Shown here: positions 32,353 to 42,666 of the stretch, piece after piece | Position numbering within the stretch: the stretch's first letter is position 1 | Layout: every line of letters begins with the position of its first letter | NCBI GenBank assembly: GCA_008828725.1 | Contig: MEHQ01000099.1 | Coordinates: 1-64,000, forward strand | Length of the DNA: 64,000 nt | DNA from: Saccharina japonica | Taxonomy: Eukaryota; Sar; Phaeophyceae; Laminariales; Laminariaceae | Direction of reading: 5' to 3' | Position numbers and translations under genes: made by a program | The notes under the pieces: model-generated | Databases searched by the model: none | What the model was told of the DNA's origin: nothing | Seen by the model: the letters and a program-made list of their open reading frames with translations, nothing else

Positions 32353-33182
32353 AGGGCCCGTATTAACGAAGACAGCAAAAAATCAATTTGGAAAAAATAA
32401 AATTCAAATACGCTTTTAATTGGTCAACACACGCACCAGCATCAAAGATTAGGATCTTGGGGTCTAATCAATTTGAATCGGACGAAAAAACCAAGAAGGT
32501 CCCAGGACCTTTTCCAAAGAATTCAAATCAAATTGAGGAGTTGGCCCGACTTGGACCGGCATGTCCACGGTGGGCAAACGCCCCCGGTACAATCTGGTCA
32601 TTTCTTGGTGGCATCGATGACCACGACCGAGGCGACAACACGTGAACCACAACCCGAGGCCACCGGGACAACAGCCGCGCCCACGCCTATAGACCATAGC
32701 ACAGCGTACCCCGGCGGTGGCGCCTCAAAACCAATCATGGCGGTCGCAATCCCAACTTCTCAACCAGCTCGATGCTCCAACCCGATAAAAAACCGAGCGA
32801 TCGACCCAAAAACAGCATGATACGCTCAAGACTTCGATAACACCATCGCCGCCCCTGTCTCGCCCGTGGCGTTCCAGAGATCTCTACGCCCACCCAGGAG
32901 ACCCTGAGAGCGATAGCTTCCTAGCCTGGGCGGTCAAACGCAAAAGTATGCTGGCGGCGGCGCGCACGCGTCGACGCATGCTTTCCCTCTCGTCTCCTCT
33001 CGTCGATTTTTTTTTACCTGGGCGCTGTGACGCATGCTGCGTTTTTTCGATTTCATAAATATTTGAACGAGCAATTCACTATTCCCCATAGGACGCAAAC
33101 CAGTTTTTTTTTGCGAAATCACATTCAAATAGGATTTTATTTTCCAAATTGAATTTTTGCTGTCTTCGTTAAGATGGGCCCT
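32353..33182. mobile_element. foldback family J, long copy
   Basis: Terminal repeats AGGGCCC followed by TTAACGAAGACAGCAAAAA and TCAATTTGG, inverted at 33140-33182. The interior of about 700 bases holds an open frame (32473-32820) with no transposase motif, so the element is non-autonomous or a carrier of captured DNA. Confidence 0.75.
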
Positions 33183-33385
33183 CTTAACGAAGACAGAAAA
33201 AAATCAATTTGAAAAAAAAAAAAAATCAAATTTCGCTTTTCATTGGTCAACACACGCACCAGCACCAAATATTATACCCCAAGATCCTAATATTTGGTGC
33301 TGGTGCGTGTGTTGACCAACGAAAGAGCGGATTTGAATTTTATTTTTTCCAAATTGAATTTATTTTATATTCGTTAATATGGGCT
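33176..33385. mobile_element. foldback family J, short copy
   Basis: TTAACGAAGACAG...ATTCGTTAA ends, with arms of about 90 bases that fold back almost completely (GGTCAACACACGCACCAGCA and its inverse). It shares the GGGCCC joint with the long copy. Confidence 0.85.
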
Positions 33386-33689
33386 CTAATAGCTACATAT
33401 TGCCCAATTAAGATAAGAGCAATTTGTATTCAAGAGCGATTGTTTTGGCTTTTTCTCCGGGCGTTCTTAAATAGGGGTACCCACTGCTGTACCAGGTACG
33501 GACGAAACATACCCACAGCGGCCACATCCTACGATATGCACCAGGTACCAGTTTTGACTCGTTGGGAATATATGGTAATTTTTCCAAATCCTAAATTTAG
33601 ACAATCGAATTTGGCATCTTGAAATGGCTCTGGACTCACCCACGCCGCCGCGACTTGACTATTAATACTAACTGTACATATCATATATA

Positions 33690-33850
33690 CATTCAGTGTT
33701 GGAGGACATCGTCTCTGAAACCGGTGGCGATCGATTATTTGGGAAGATCGGCCAGAAAAAGCCGACTCTCGATCTTTCGAGCGATCTTCCGAAATTTGAC
33801 GATCTCGATCTTCGATCTCGATCTTTGATCTCGATTATCGAAATATGCAA
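33690..33850. repeat. CGATCT-rich element with CAGTGTTGGAGG end
   Basis: CAGTGTTGGAGGACATCG start and a run of GATCTCGATCTTCGATCTCG. A similar segment in reverse (TAGATCGAAGATCGCGATCT...GATCTCCTACACTGATCG) lies at 36335-36488. Possibly one MITE family. Confidence 0.5.
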
Positions 33851-34556
33851 CCAATTTGCAATTCTCGTACTATAAATGCCAGCTATCTCGGCAATGGGAC
33901 GTGAGACCGTGCGTCCGATAGGTACGTTATATTATCGATGTCTTGTCATTCATGATTGGTATATACTCGTACCTGGTATCTTGTTTGGCCTTTCCGATGA
34001 GAATGATAATCGTTTTCTTTTGTAATTTTGTTTTGGTTTTATAAGAGTTGTTCTTCCACCACAAGCAAGTCTCAAGATGCAACGAAGAACATATTTAAAC
34101 GTTCATTGATGATAGGTATCGATCCATTAAAAATACATATCTTGGCAGGCTGGAAACACAGAATATAAGAAACTTGGAAATTGGTTGTTAGGGGCGAGGC
34201 GCCTCGCCCATAATTTCCGATTATTTCGGCCTCGCTTTTAAATACCAATTTTCTTGGATCTTCGCTACCTCGAGACTGCCAACCTTGTTGTTGTTGTTGT
34301 TGTTGTTTTTTTTTGTGTCATGACGGCTGTCACAAATGACAACATTATACTGCATTGCATTTTTGTATTTTGAGAGGATTAGATCTCTTGCAATAATTTC
34401 GATTCTCACTCTCATCGGAAAGGCAATTCTCAAAAGAGGAAACATCGGCTGTTTTTATATACCTACACACTCGAAGCTCCGGCGTGGGCACAACAACGTT
34501 AATGCTCATGCTCGCAAAAAATACCCAACAGCAGGAGTATAGACATGCTCCAGAGA
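33851..34556. other. gene-free stretch
   Basis: A (TTG)6 run at 34285 and AT-rich sequence. ATGAGAATGATAATCG and TTCTCACTCTCATCGG are weakly inverse. No exon seen. Confidence 0.4.
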
Positions 34557-35067
34557 CCAGGGAGTAGCCGGGGGCGAGAAATATTTGGCCTTGCAATCGT
34601 GAAAGTTCCCGGTGTGCGGCGCCTATTATGCGCATTTGTCGGTAACGGCGGTTGGTTTGTCGGTGCTGGGTCGGGCTTCCTGACCACGAAATTAAGGTGT
34701 GGCGCCTGAAGTGTTGGAGGTCGAGTTCTCGTTCCCAAGAGGGACTAAGAAGTCCGGCCCAGTGGGACTCGTACAGGACGGCGATAACCCCGCCGCGACC
34801 GCGTACGCGTGGCCCGCTCGTACGCGGTCGCGGAGGGGTTATCGCCGTCCTGTGCGAGACCTACTGGGCCGGACTTCTTAGCCCCTCTTGGGAACGGGAG
34901 TTCGACCTGCAACACTTCAGGCGCCACATCTTAATTTACAGGTCAGGAACCACGACACAGCACCGACAAACCAAACGTATATACCGACAAATGCGCATAG
35001 GCGCCGCACACCAAGAACTTCCACGACCGCAAGGCCAAATATTTATCCCCCCCGGCTACTCCCTGGT
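34557..35067. repeat. 511-bp near-perfect palindrome
   Basis: Arms of about 252 bases run from ACCAGGGAGTAGCCGGGGG to its inverse CCGGCTACTCCCTGGT, with a centre near 34812 (CGCGTACGCG, a 7-base spacer, then CGTACGCGG). Divergence between arms is modest. Both strands carry nearly the same 60-codon frame (34699-34881 plus, 34745-34927 minus), as a palindrome forces. Confidence 0.93.
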
Positions 35068-35600
35068 TAAAGTTTCGCTACACCGCTGCGTTCATGGGCG
35101 TAGTCGGCTGTACCGTTGGGGTCATGGGGGCCGCTGGCTGGACCGTTGTGCTCATGGGTGCCGGCGTCCCCGGTGGAATGACAGGTGAATCTCGTCCCTG
35201 TTAGAGTCAAGATCGTGGGTTCGAGCCCCCCCGCGAGTGCATGCTCGTAGGGACTTTTTTCTCGCAAAAAATATCTTGACTAGCGGAAAGCGCGAGAGCG
35301 TGGGTTAGCAAAATTCGATGAAAATCGACGGGCGGTGGGAAGGCTGAACCCTCTGCGCGATAAAAAGCGATAGAAATCAAGGCAAGGACCGTAGTGGGGG
35401 AGGAGGTAGAGGAGACTACTTTGTGACCCCGGATCTGAGTAGACCCCGGATCTGAGTTACGACTATTATAGGGAGGGAGAGACGGAAGTGCGAAGATGAT
35501 AAATGGGATGGAAACAAAAAAAAAAAAAAAAAATGCGTTCAAGTATCATGCACGTATAATATTACCTGGTACCAGGTATATGATGTACACGTATATTTAA
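35068..35600. other. gene-free stretch with tRNA-like B box
   Basis: GTGGGTTCGAGCCCCCC at about 35214-35231 looks like a tRNA T-arm, but no matching acceptor stem was found. The word CCCGGATCTGAGT occurs twice at 35427-35458 and again near 42411. The full palindrome TACCTGGTACCAGGTA is at 35563. Confidence 0.45.
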
Positions 35601-36233
35601 GGGCAGCGGCCAAAAAAAGGTATACCTGGTCCGTTTGCGGCCAAAAACAGGTACATACTTAAAATCAAGTCAAAAACGCACTCCACGTGCCCTGCCATTG
35701 GTCCGAAACTCGTTGTACCGGTTTTTGCCTCTTTAAAACCCAGGTATACCTGATTTTGTCTACTCTGCTTGACTTTCACCTTTTTTTTGTCGTTTTTAAG
35801 CCAATCAGAGGCCCTTTATACTTCCACCCTATGCCCCCTATACAAATGCCGACGTACGCGGAGACCCCCTTCTCCCTTCGCACCTCGCACTACACGCCAC
35901 TCGAGCGACACACACATATCTGCCTGCACACCTCCGCCAAAATAATACGAGATAGAAGGCTCCCCTTCGGGATTGTGGTTGACTTGGAATACCAGGGGTG
36001 TCGCAAGCTGAGAAGGGAGAATACAGCAGCAGGCGTTCGTTCCTCGTACTATTAATAGCAGCTACTTGTTACGTAGCCACCGGGCGAGCACGAAACATGA
36101 AAAAACTCTACTTTGCGCAAGCTTTGCGTTGCAAGGAACGGCAGGTTCGTGGGGTGCGTTTTAAACTTGATTTTAGTATGTACCTGTTTTTGGCCCCGAA
36201 CGGACCAGGTGTACCTGTTTTTGGCCGCTGCCC
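35601..36233. mobile_element. MULE-like non-autonomous DNA transposon
   Basis: Terminal inverted repeats of about 95 bases start GGGCAGCGGCCAAAAA. A perfect 9-base target duplication TATATTTAA lies at 35592-35600 and 36234-36242. A 9-base duplication with long TIRs is the Mutator/MULE signature. The 633-base element carries no transposase. Confidence 0.88.
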
Positions 36234-36334
36234 TATATTTAATCACTACGAGTACTTGCATCATACTCGTATTATAGTTACATGTATTTCTTGATCCTAT
36301 ATATTAGTTTTGATACTCCTAGTATTGCAGGTAA

Positions 36335-36488
36335 CTAGATCGAAGATCGCGATCTCGATCCTCGATCTTCGATCTAAATCGAGAGAATAAATAATGGGCT
36401 GAAAATAAATGCGATCTCGAAATCGGGAAAATCGCCATGATCGTGATACTGAATCGAGATCGCGATCACGATCTCCTACACTGATCGT
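36335..36488. repeat. CGATCT-rich element, second copy
   Basis: Inverse-oriented relative of 33690-33850, ending GATCTCCTACACTG. Confidence 0.5.
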
Positions 36489-36528
36489 TCGACACATACA
36501 TATATACGATACATACATACTGGGAGTT

Positions 36529-36840
36529 AATGTTGGCCAACTTTAGCGGCATCATGTATGTATGTTTTTTTTTTTTTTTTAATATAGCACCCGCAATATA
36601 CCGACATAAATATCCAGATGTGTTTCCGGGTACATATGATATGATATGATACGATACGATATTATACGCACGGTATGGCCGCAAATGTTGGCCAACTTTA
36701 GCGGCATCATGTATGTATGTTTTTTTTTTTTTTTTTAATATAGCACCCGCAATATACCGACATAAATATCCAGATGTGTTTCCGGGTACATATGATATGA
36801 TATGATACGATACGATATTATACGCACGGTATGGCCGCAC
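36529..36840 (+). repeat. 156-bp unit in tandem, two copies
   Basis: ATGTTGGCCAACTTTAGCGG through CGGTATGGCCGCA occurs twice with essentially no change apart from the T-run length. A (GATAT/GATAC)n block lies inside each. Confidence 0.95.
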
Positions 36841-39060
36841 AAACATGTCAGTATATAGACGGCTAGATAAGGGTGTACTAAGTTTGTGTGTATATAGGGC
36901 CGAGTGTACCATACTAAACGCCAGTCGTTTGGCGTCCGTCGAGGTGAGGTCAATTGATGGAAGCATTTGGCGTCTGTCACGCGTACCGTGTTTTTGTACA
37001 GACAGCACTTCAGACAGTAGTTACGCTGTAGTCGGCAAAATCATTGGTAACGAGTGGGAGGGGGCTATGCTGCTGTAGTCGAATGGAGATTGCGGGCGTG
37101 TAGTTCAGTTTTGAACACGCATAACATACTGCTGTAGGGATTTTAGGTGTGTCTCTTCGGGCTTGTGTATCCTTTCCCTACCAAGTGTGCGTGTTCGTTA
37201 GTTAGGGTTCTCTGATGGCTCTACGAGTACGACGTAGCACTTTTGTGACCACGGGCTGTGATCTTGCTAGATTAGACTACAGGGATTAGCAACTGAAACA
37301 AGTTTAATGTGAAGACAACAACAACAAGCAGGAGACAGCAACTTTCACCTCTTCACTATTGACAGGCAGCAGCTTCTCCTTGAAACATGCCATGACTGCC
37401 ATCGAAACTACTGCTCGTACCACTAGGTTTTTACTATTATTAATGATACTAATAGTACCCGCTGGGTACAAGTATGATACTATTTGTAATAATATTCGGA
37501 ACACTCTGCCCTACAACCTTGCTTGACAGCGCAAGTTTGTGTTGCTTTCCATGTCTCCTGAGACATTTGCCTATATAGGCAGCGCACGCTGTTGCCTTGT
37601 TTGACATGTCTTATGGCATACTTGACGTCAAGAGGGGTGAGTGTACGAGTACGTACATATGAGTTTGGCGTCTCTAACATCTTTCACAGGTGTCTCATGT
37701 ATATGGATGTGTTATGGTACGACGATAGCATGCGGGGTGTATTGCCGGTACAGTATTCAGGATGATGCGCACATCGCGGGTGAAAACATGATACCCTACG
37801 CCCCGACGGTACATACGTAAGAAAAGCGTCGAATTGTTCTTGTGAATGATATCATGTTCTCACAGACGAGAGCACACCAGACACCTGCTGGTGCCTCTCT
37901 TATGCAGCACGACGTCTGCGCTTAAAATGCTCTTCATAAGTTGCTCTTCAGTACGTCACACTAATTTGTCCTTCACATGCTACACCAGTAGCCTCTGGAC
38001 CTCTTGGCGCGGCGTGTGGCACGAAACTCTCGACGGGCACGTACGCTATTACAGCGTTTTGATCCTGTGTTCGTTGCCTCTCACTACTGTCCGCTCTGTC
38101 GTGCCGTGCGGGGGAAACGGCAGATGTTTCGCTCGCGGCGGCGTGCACCCACCCGCGCGTTCATCGCAAGTTGGATGCAAGGCACGGAGCGAATGTGTGG
38201 CTAGGCAGGCGCAGCTAGCACTTTGGGTGCATGATCTTCGCCCACGCAGAGCACCAGCACCAGACACAGAGCTGCTATTTCGTCATATTGCATTTCATCG
38301 TGTTCTTGACTACCAGGTGTCAAAATAATATCTGGCACTTTAGAGTTCATGGTGTTGGTTGCAGCCTGCCCTCGACGGGGCCAAAGCACACGCTCACCTC
38401 CGGTAAGCAGGGTTGTCCCCAGGAAAGCGAGGCTCGCTGCGGTCGGGGCCATCGTATTCAGGAAGTCTGAGAGAAGAGGAGGAGAGAGGTGTCCTGCAGT
38501 AGCTGGTGTTCGCTGTGTTGCTGTTTGCTTTTTGTTGCCATGTTGCTGCGTCTCTCCATGGGTTTCATGACATTTGCAGGCCTTATGTATTGGGGTCGTT
38601 GTCAAAAAAAATAAAAATACGAAAGGCCAACGAAGTCTATACAACTCCTTTAACTTTGTGTGAGCTGTGCGCTCGCCCGCTCACCTTCGGCGCTGGCTGG
38701 CAGGAGCGGGCGAGCGGATATCATTCGACAATCCAGGTAGGGATACAACATACAATTTCGAAACGCTCTTTTAAAACCATTCAGTAGCAGCGTTTAAGGT
38801 ACCGACGTGGTTTTAAGTCGGCACTTTTTTGCTGATGCAAGAACTCTCATCTGTCGGATGCTCTACTTGCAGCTTGACTCGTACACTCGTGCAAATCATA
38901 GGGGAGGAGCAGCTGTGCTACGCTGTGCACCCCAACCCAACTACAGCCAGTAAGTGCTACGAGAGTTCGAGGTGGTACTACTGTATACACATTATGGTAT
39001 GCTGACGCAGCGCACGGTTCATTTGATAGCCCCAATGAACAAATGTATCCCAGCCTCCTG
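36841..39060. other. gene-free stretch upstream of gene 3
   Basis: Several open frames of 60-160 codons overlap on both strands near 37846-38644, without recognisable motifs. Some of this may be promoter or 5' UTR of the gene at 39267. GTGACCACGGGCTGTGATCT and TGTGAAGACAACAACAACA here recur at 42227-42305, so it also holds a dispersed repeat. Confidence 0.45.
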
Positions 39061-39266
39061 CCGCCGTGGTCATGATCGGCCGCGGGCATGTCGAAGGCAC
39101 TGCTGCTGCTGCAGGCTGCTGTGTGTTGATGTCGTATCATACCTCATACCAGTACCTGTTGACTGCCGTGAACTCATTGTTCGTCCTGGTTTGCTGGGGG
39201 CTGGGGATGTGCGCGTCTTGTGGATGTAAAGGCCAGGTGGGAACTTCGAGGACGAAGCCGACGAAA

Positions 39267-39485
39267 ATGGCTGGAAAGGGCGCCAACAGCAGCACGACAG
39301 ACAGCAGCGGCAGCAGCAGCAGTAGCAATAGCAGCAGTAGCAGCAGCAGCAGTAGCAGCAGCAGCAGTAGCGGTAGCAGCAGCAACAGCAACAACAGCAG
39401 CAACACGAACAACCGCCGCCGACAGGGGGAAGCGCAACGGCCGTCCGACGATCTCCGCCGATCCAGAGGGAAGACCAGCAGTAGC

Positions 39486-39516
<31 letters not shown>

Positions 39517-41648
39517 ACGGTGGCGGCGGGGGTAGTAGCAGTACAGACGGTAGGAGACGACACCAGCTGGACAAAGGCGAGGGCGAAGGCGGGGCAAAAC
39601 GGTCTTCGTTCCGAGATGCGGGCCGGCGCCTAGCTAGAGCAGGGGCGAAAAAAAGCAGAGATTCTTCCCCGCCGAAAAGTGGTGGTCGTAGTGGTGGTAG
39701 CGGTGGTGGTGGCGATGGTGGTGGCGGTGGAAGAGGCGTCGAACCTAGGGGACGACGGGGTGACAGCCCCGCTGTCGAAGCCGACGGGCGCCGCGACGAC
39801 ACCAGGGGGCGGAAGGAAGCAAGCCCGGATGACGGTGTCGGCGAAAAGGATAACGATGACGCTGAAGTTGGGGGAAGCCGAAGGGGCGGGGATAGAGATA
39901 GCGAAAGGGGCAAAGGCAGGGATGGCGAAGAAAAAAGGAACAAGGAAAGGGACAACACAAGGGAACAGGGCAGGGATAGAGATCGTAGAGGCCAGTCGCC
40001 GCCGCTGCAGGGTGTCCGTGGCGAGGTCGATCGCCAGGCGCGCGATGACTCCACCCGAGACCGAGAGAGGGAACGGGAACGGCATGGGTACGCGCGCGGT
40101 CGCGGTTCCGGGTACCGCGATGGTGATGGTGGTGGCGGCGGCGGCGGTGGTAGCGATAGAGGTGGGAGGTCAGGGGGGGGGGACCGTCGCACCAACAGCG
40201 CGGAAAGCGGGGACCGGCGACGACGAGACCGAGACCGTTCCAGAGAACGGTACGGAGATTCCCGGCGCGATGATCGGGGTGAGCGGGACTCCGGGGGGGG
40301 ACATGGCCGCAGCAGCGGTAGTGGTGGTGGAGGCCAGCGCTATGGTAGCGGTGCTGCCGACAGGAGTAGGCGCGGGGTTGACGGCTCGAGGGAGGAGCGA
40401 CGCGGACGTGATCGGGGTGATTATGGCGGCGGCGGCGGCGGTGGGGGGGGGGGGGGGGGTGGTGGAAGAGATCGACACCGTGATGACGATTATTCTAGAC
40501 CCCGACATGGCCGCAGCAGCGGTAGTGGTGGTGGAGGCCAGCGCTATGGTAGCGGTGCTGCCGACAGGAGTAGGCGCGGGGTTGACGGCTCGAGGGAGGA
40601 GCGACGCGGACGTGATCGGGGTGATTATGGCGGCGGCGGCGGCGGGGGGGGGGGGGCGGGGGGTGGTGGAAGAGATCGACACCGTGATGACGATTATTCT
40701 AGACCCCGACATGGCACCGACAGAGACGAAGGGGCGCGCAGCAGGACGTACGGCGGTCCGGGCGGCCGTGGCGGTAGGGGTGGCGCTGATGACTTTTCTC
40801 GAGGCGGCCGGGATCGAAACCGCGACGGTTCCGGCGAGCGATCGCACGAACGCGGTCGGGCAGACTGGGGTAGGGGCGGGGGCGGGGGCGCAGGAGGGGC
40901 TAGACGCGGGAGCAGCGGTAGCCGTGACCGGGACCGCTTCCGTCGGCGGCCGAGCGGTGGGTCCCAAGAGCGCTGGAGTCGGCGGCGGCAGGAGGAGGAG
41001 GAGGGGGATAGAAACGGGCGCAGGGAGGCTAGCGGTCGGGGGCCGAGTGGGCAAGGTAGCTCCGCTCCGGCCGTGGGTTTTGTCGACGGACAGTGGGTGT
41101 CCGGCGGGATCTTGGGCGACGACAGTAAAGAGAAGGACGATGGAGAGGAAGACGGGGGTGGTCAATCTACGGCGGCACCAACGGCGGCGGTGACAAGGGC
41201 AGCCCAAGTCGGGAGCAGGGGCCAACAGTCTTTGGAGGGGCCCGCGATTCTCGGCGGGCGCTTCGTTGCAAGCAGCAGCAGTAGCAACAACATTCCCACC
41301 ACCAACCCTAACAGCAACAGCGGCGGCGGCGGCGGTCCCCTACTCGCGGGTAGCGCCGAGGTGCCCAGGCGCCCTCGCTGGGACAAGGCTCTGCCCGCGA
41401 CAACTCCTGCGGGGGGAGTTGGTCTTGGTGGTGGTGCCAGGGCGGGGGCTAAGGCGCCGGGAAAACCTGCCCTGGGGAAGAAAAAGCTGGTCTGGAGTGG
41501 CAGCGGCGGAGGCGCAAAGAAGAGGCCGCTATGGCCTTCCACCGCCGCCGCCGCCGCTCCTGGGGCGGACATGGTCGCAGGGGGTGTTGGCGGGGGCGGC
41601 GGCGGCGCGACAGCTAGGACAATGGATGGGCAGCAGCAGGAGGAGGAG
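39267..41648 (+). CDS. gene 3, exon 1 (disordered RS/RG/G-rich)
   Basis: 794 codons ending GQQQEEE at donor GAG|GTGTGT. Without splicing the frame would run to a stop at 41699. Composition is dominated by S, G, R, D and E with no folded domain. It includes two tandem 68-residue units (HGRSSGSGGGGQRYGSGAAD onward) at about 40302-40505 and 40506-40709. Confidence 0.8.
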
Positions 41649-42604
41649 GTGTGTTGGAACTTGGAACACGACGATAATGTTTTTTGTTTTGGCGGTTGAT
41701 CGTTTTGCCGTCGAGAACATTTTGTTTTTTGGTCGACTGGTGGAGCGTTTTCTTCATCTTCTTCTTATCATTTTGATGATTATTATTATTATTATTATTA
41801 TTGGTCAAATTTCATCGGGTGTTAACTAGTAGGGCATTGAGATCTCGGTTCTCACCAATAATATGGGCAAAAAACACACAATATATATACATATTTCTCG
41901 TACACTTACAAGGTTCCGCTTCGGTACTATGGTTGGCTTCAAATCCCGGGGGTGTACGTAGGCGTTGGTTCTTCGTACCAGCTACTACTCGTACGCAGCC
42001 ACCGGGCAATAACAAAAGGACACAAAAAAAACGCTAGAAAGCTACGTAAAGACAACCGAAGTAAGCCACCGGGCGAGTGATCGAGCAAGTATCACCGACC
42101 AGCCCAAACGGGTTTAAGCTTGAGTTTCTATTTATACGCCCCGATATTGGTCAATTTTGACGCGAGTCGACGAGGGAAGAAATAGCTGAACCCTCATCTC
42201 GGGGAAATAAACATGCCCCAAGATTGTGACCACGGGCCGTGATCTTGCTAGATCAGACTATAGGGATTAGCAACTGAAACGAGTTTAATGTGAAGACAAC
42301 AACAACAACAACAACAACAACAAGACGCGTATGTATACGTACACGTACCGTGCGCAGCGGGAAAGGGGGGGGGGAGAGAAAAGCCCGATATGTACCAGTT
42401 ATGTTACCCCGGATCTGAGCCACGAGACTAACTATATCTGAATTACGAGATTAACTGTAGGAAGGAGCAGGAGGGAAAAGGGCGGACACAAAATACGGGC
42501 TGGAACATCATAGAAAACGTACCGTGTATATATCTGTACTGCTAAACCAATTGCTGCTTTTTTGTCGTGGTTACCGTCTGATGCGAAACGCCCGACTCGT
42601 CCCG

Positions 42605-42666
<62 letters not shown>

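Larger units (their letters stand above)
32089..33489. mobile_element. MITE family I interrupted by foldback elements
   Basis: Outer ends CAGCAGTGGGTACCCCGATT and AGGGGTACCCACTGCTG are inverted repeats next to TA. The flanks are TACCTGGTA on the left and TACCAGGTA on the right. AATTAAGATA(A/G)GAGCAATTTG recurs inside near both ends. A short, uninterrupted relative is at 44393-44595. Two family J foldbacks sit inside at 32353-33385. Confidence 0.8.

Noticed and set aside
32473..32820. Open frame inside the long foldback element as a transposase
   Set aside because: 115 codons with no DDE-type or helix-turn-helix pattern and a composition like spacer DNA.
34699..34927. Two 60-codon frames on opposite strands with matching sequence
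   Set aside because: Forced by the palindrome; no independent evidence of translation.
35150..35240. Functional tRNA gene
   Set aside because: A T-arm-like motif is present, but no acceptor stem, D-arm or convincing anticodon arm could be placed upstream.
39137..41225. Long minus-strand frames opposite gene 3 (352 and 351 codons)
   Set aside because: Shadows of a G/C-biased coding exon. They encode only P/S/L/A low complexity, while the plus frame joins to a recognisable domain.
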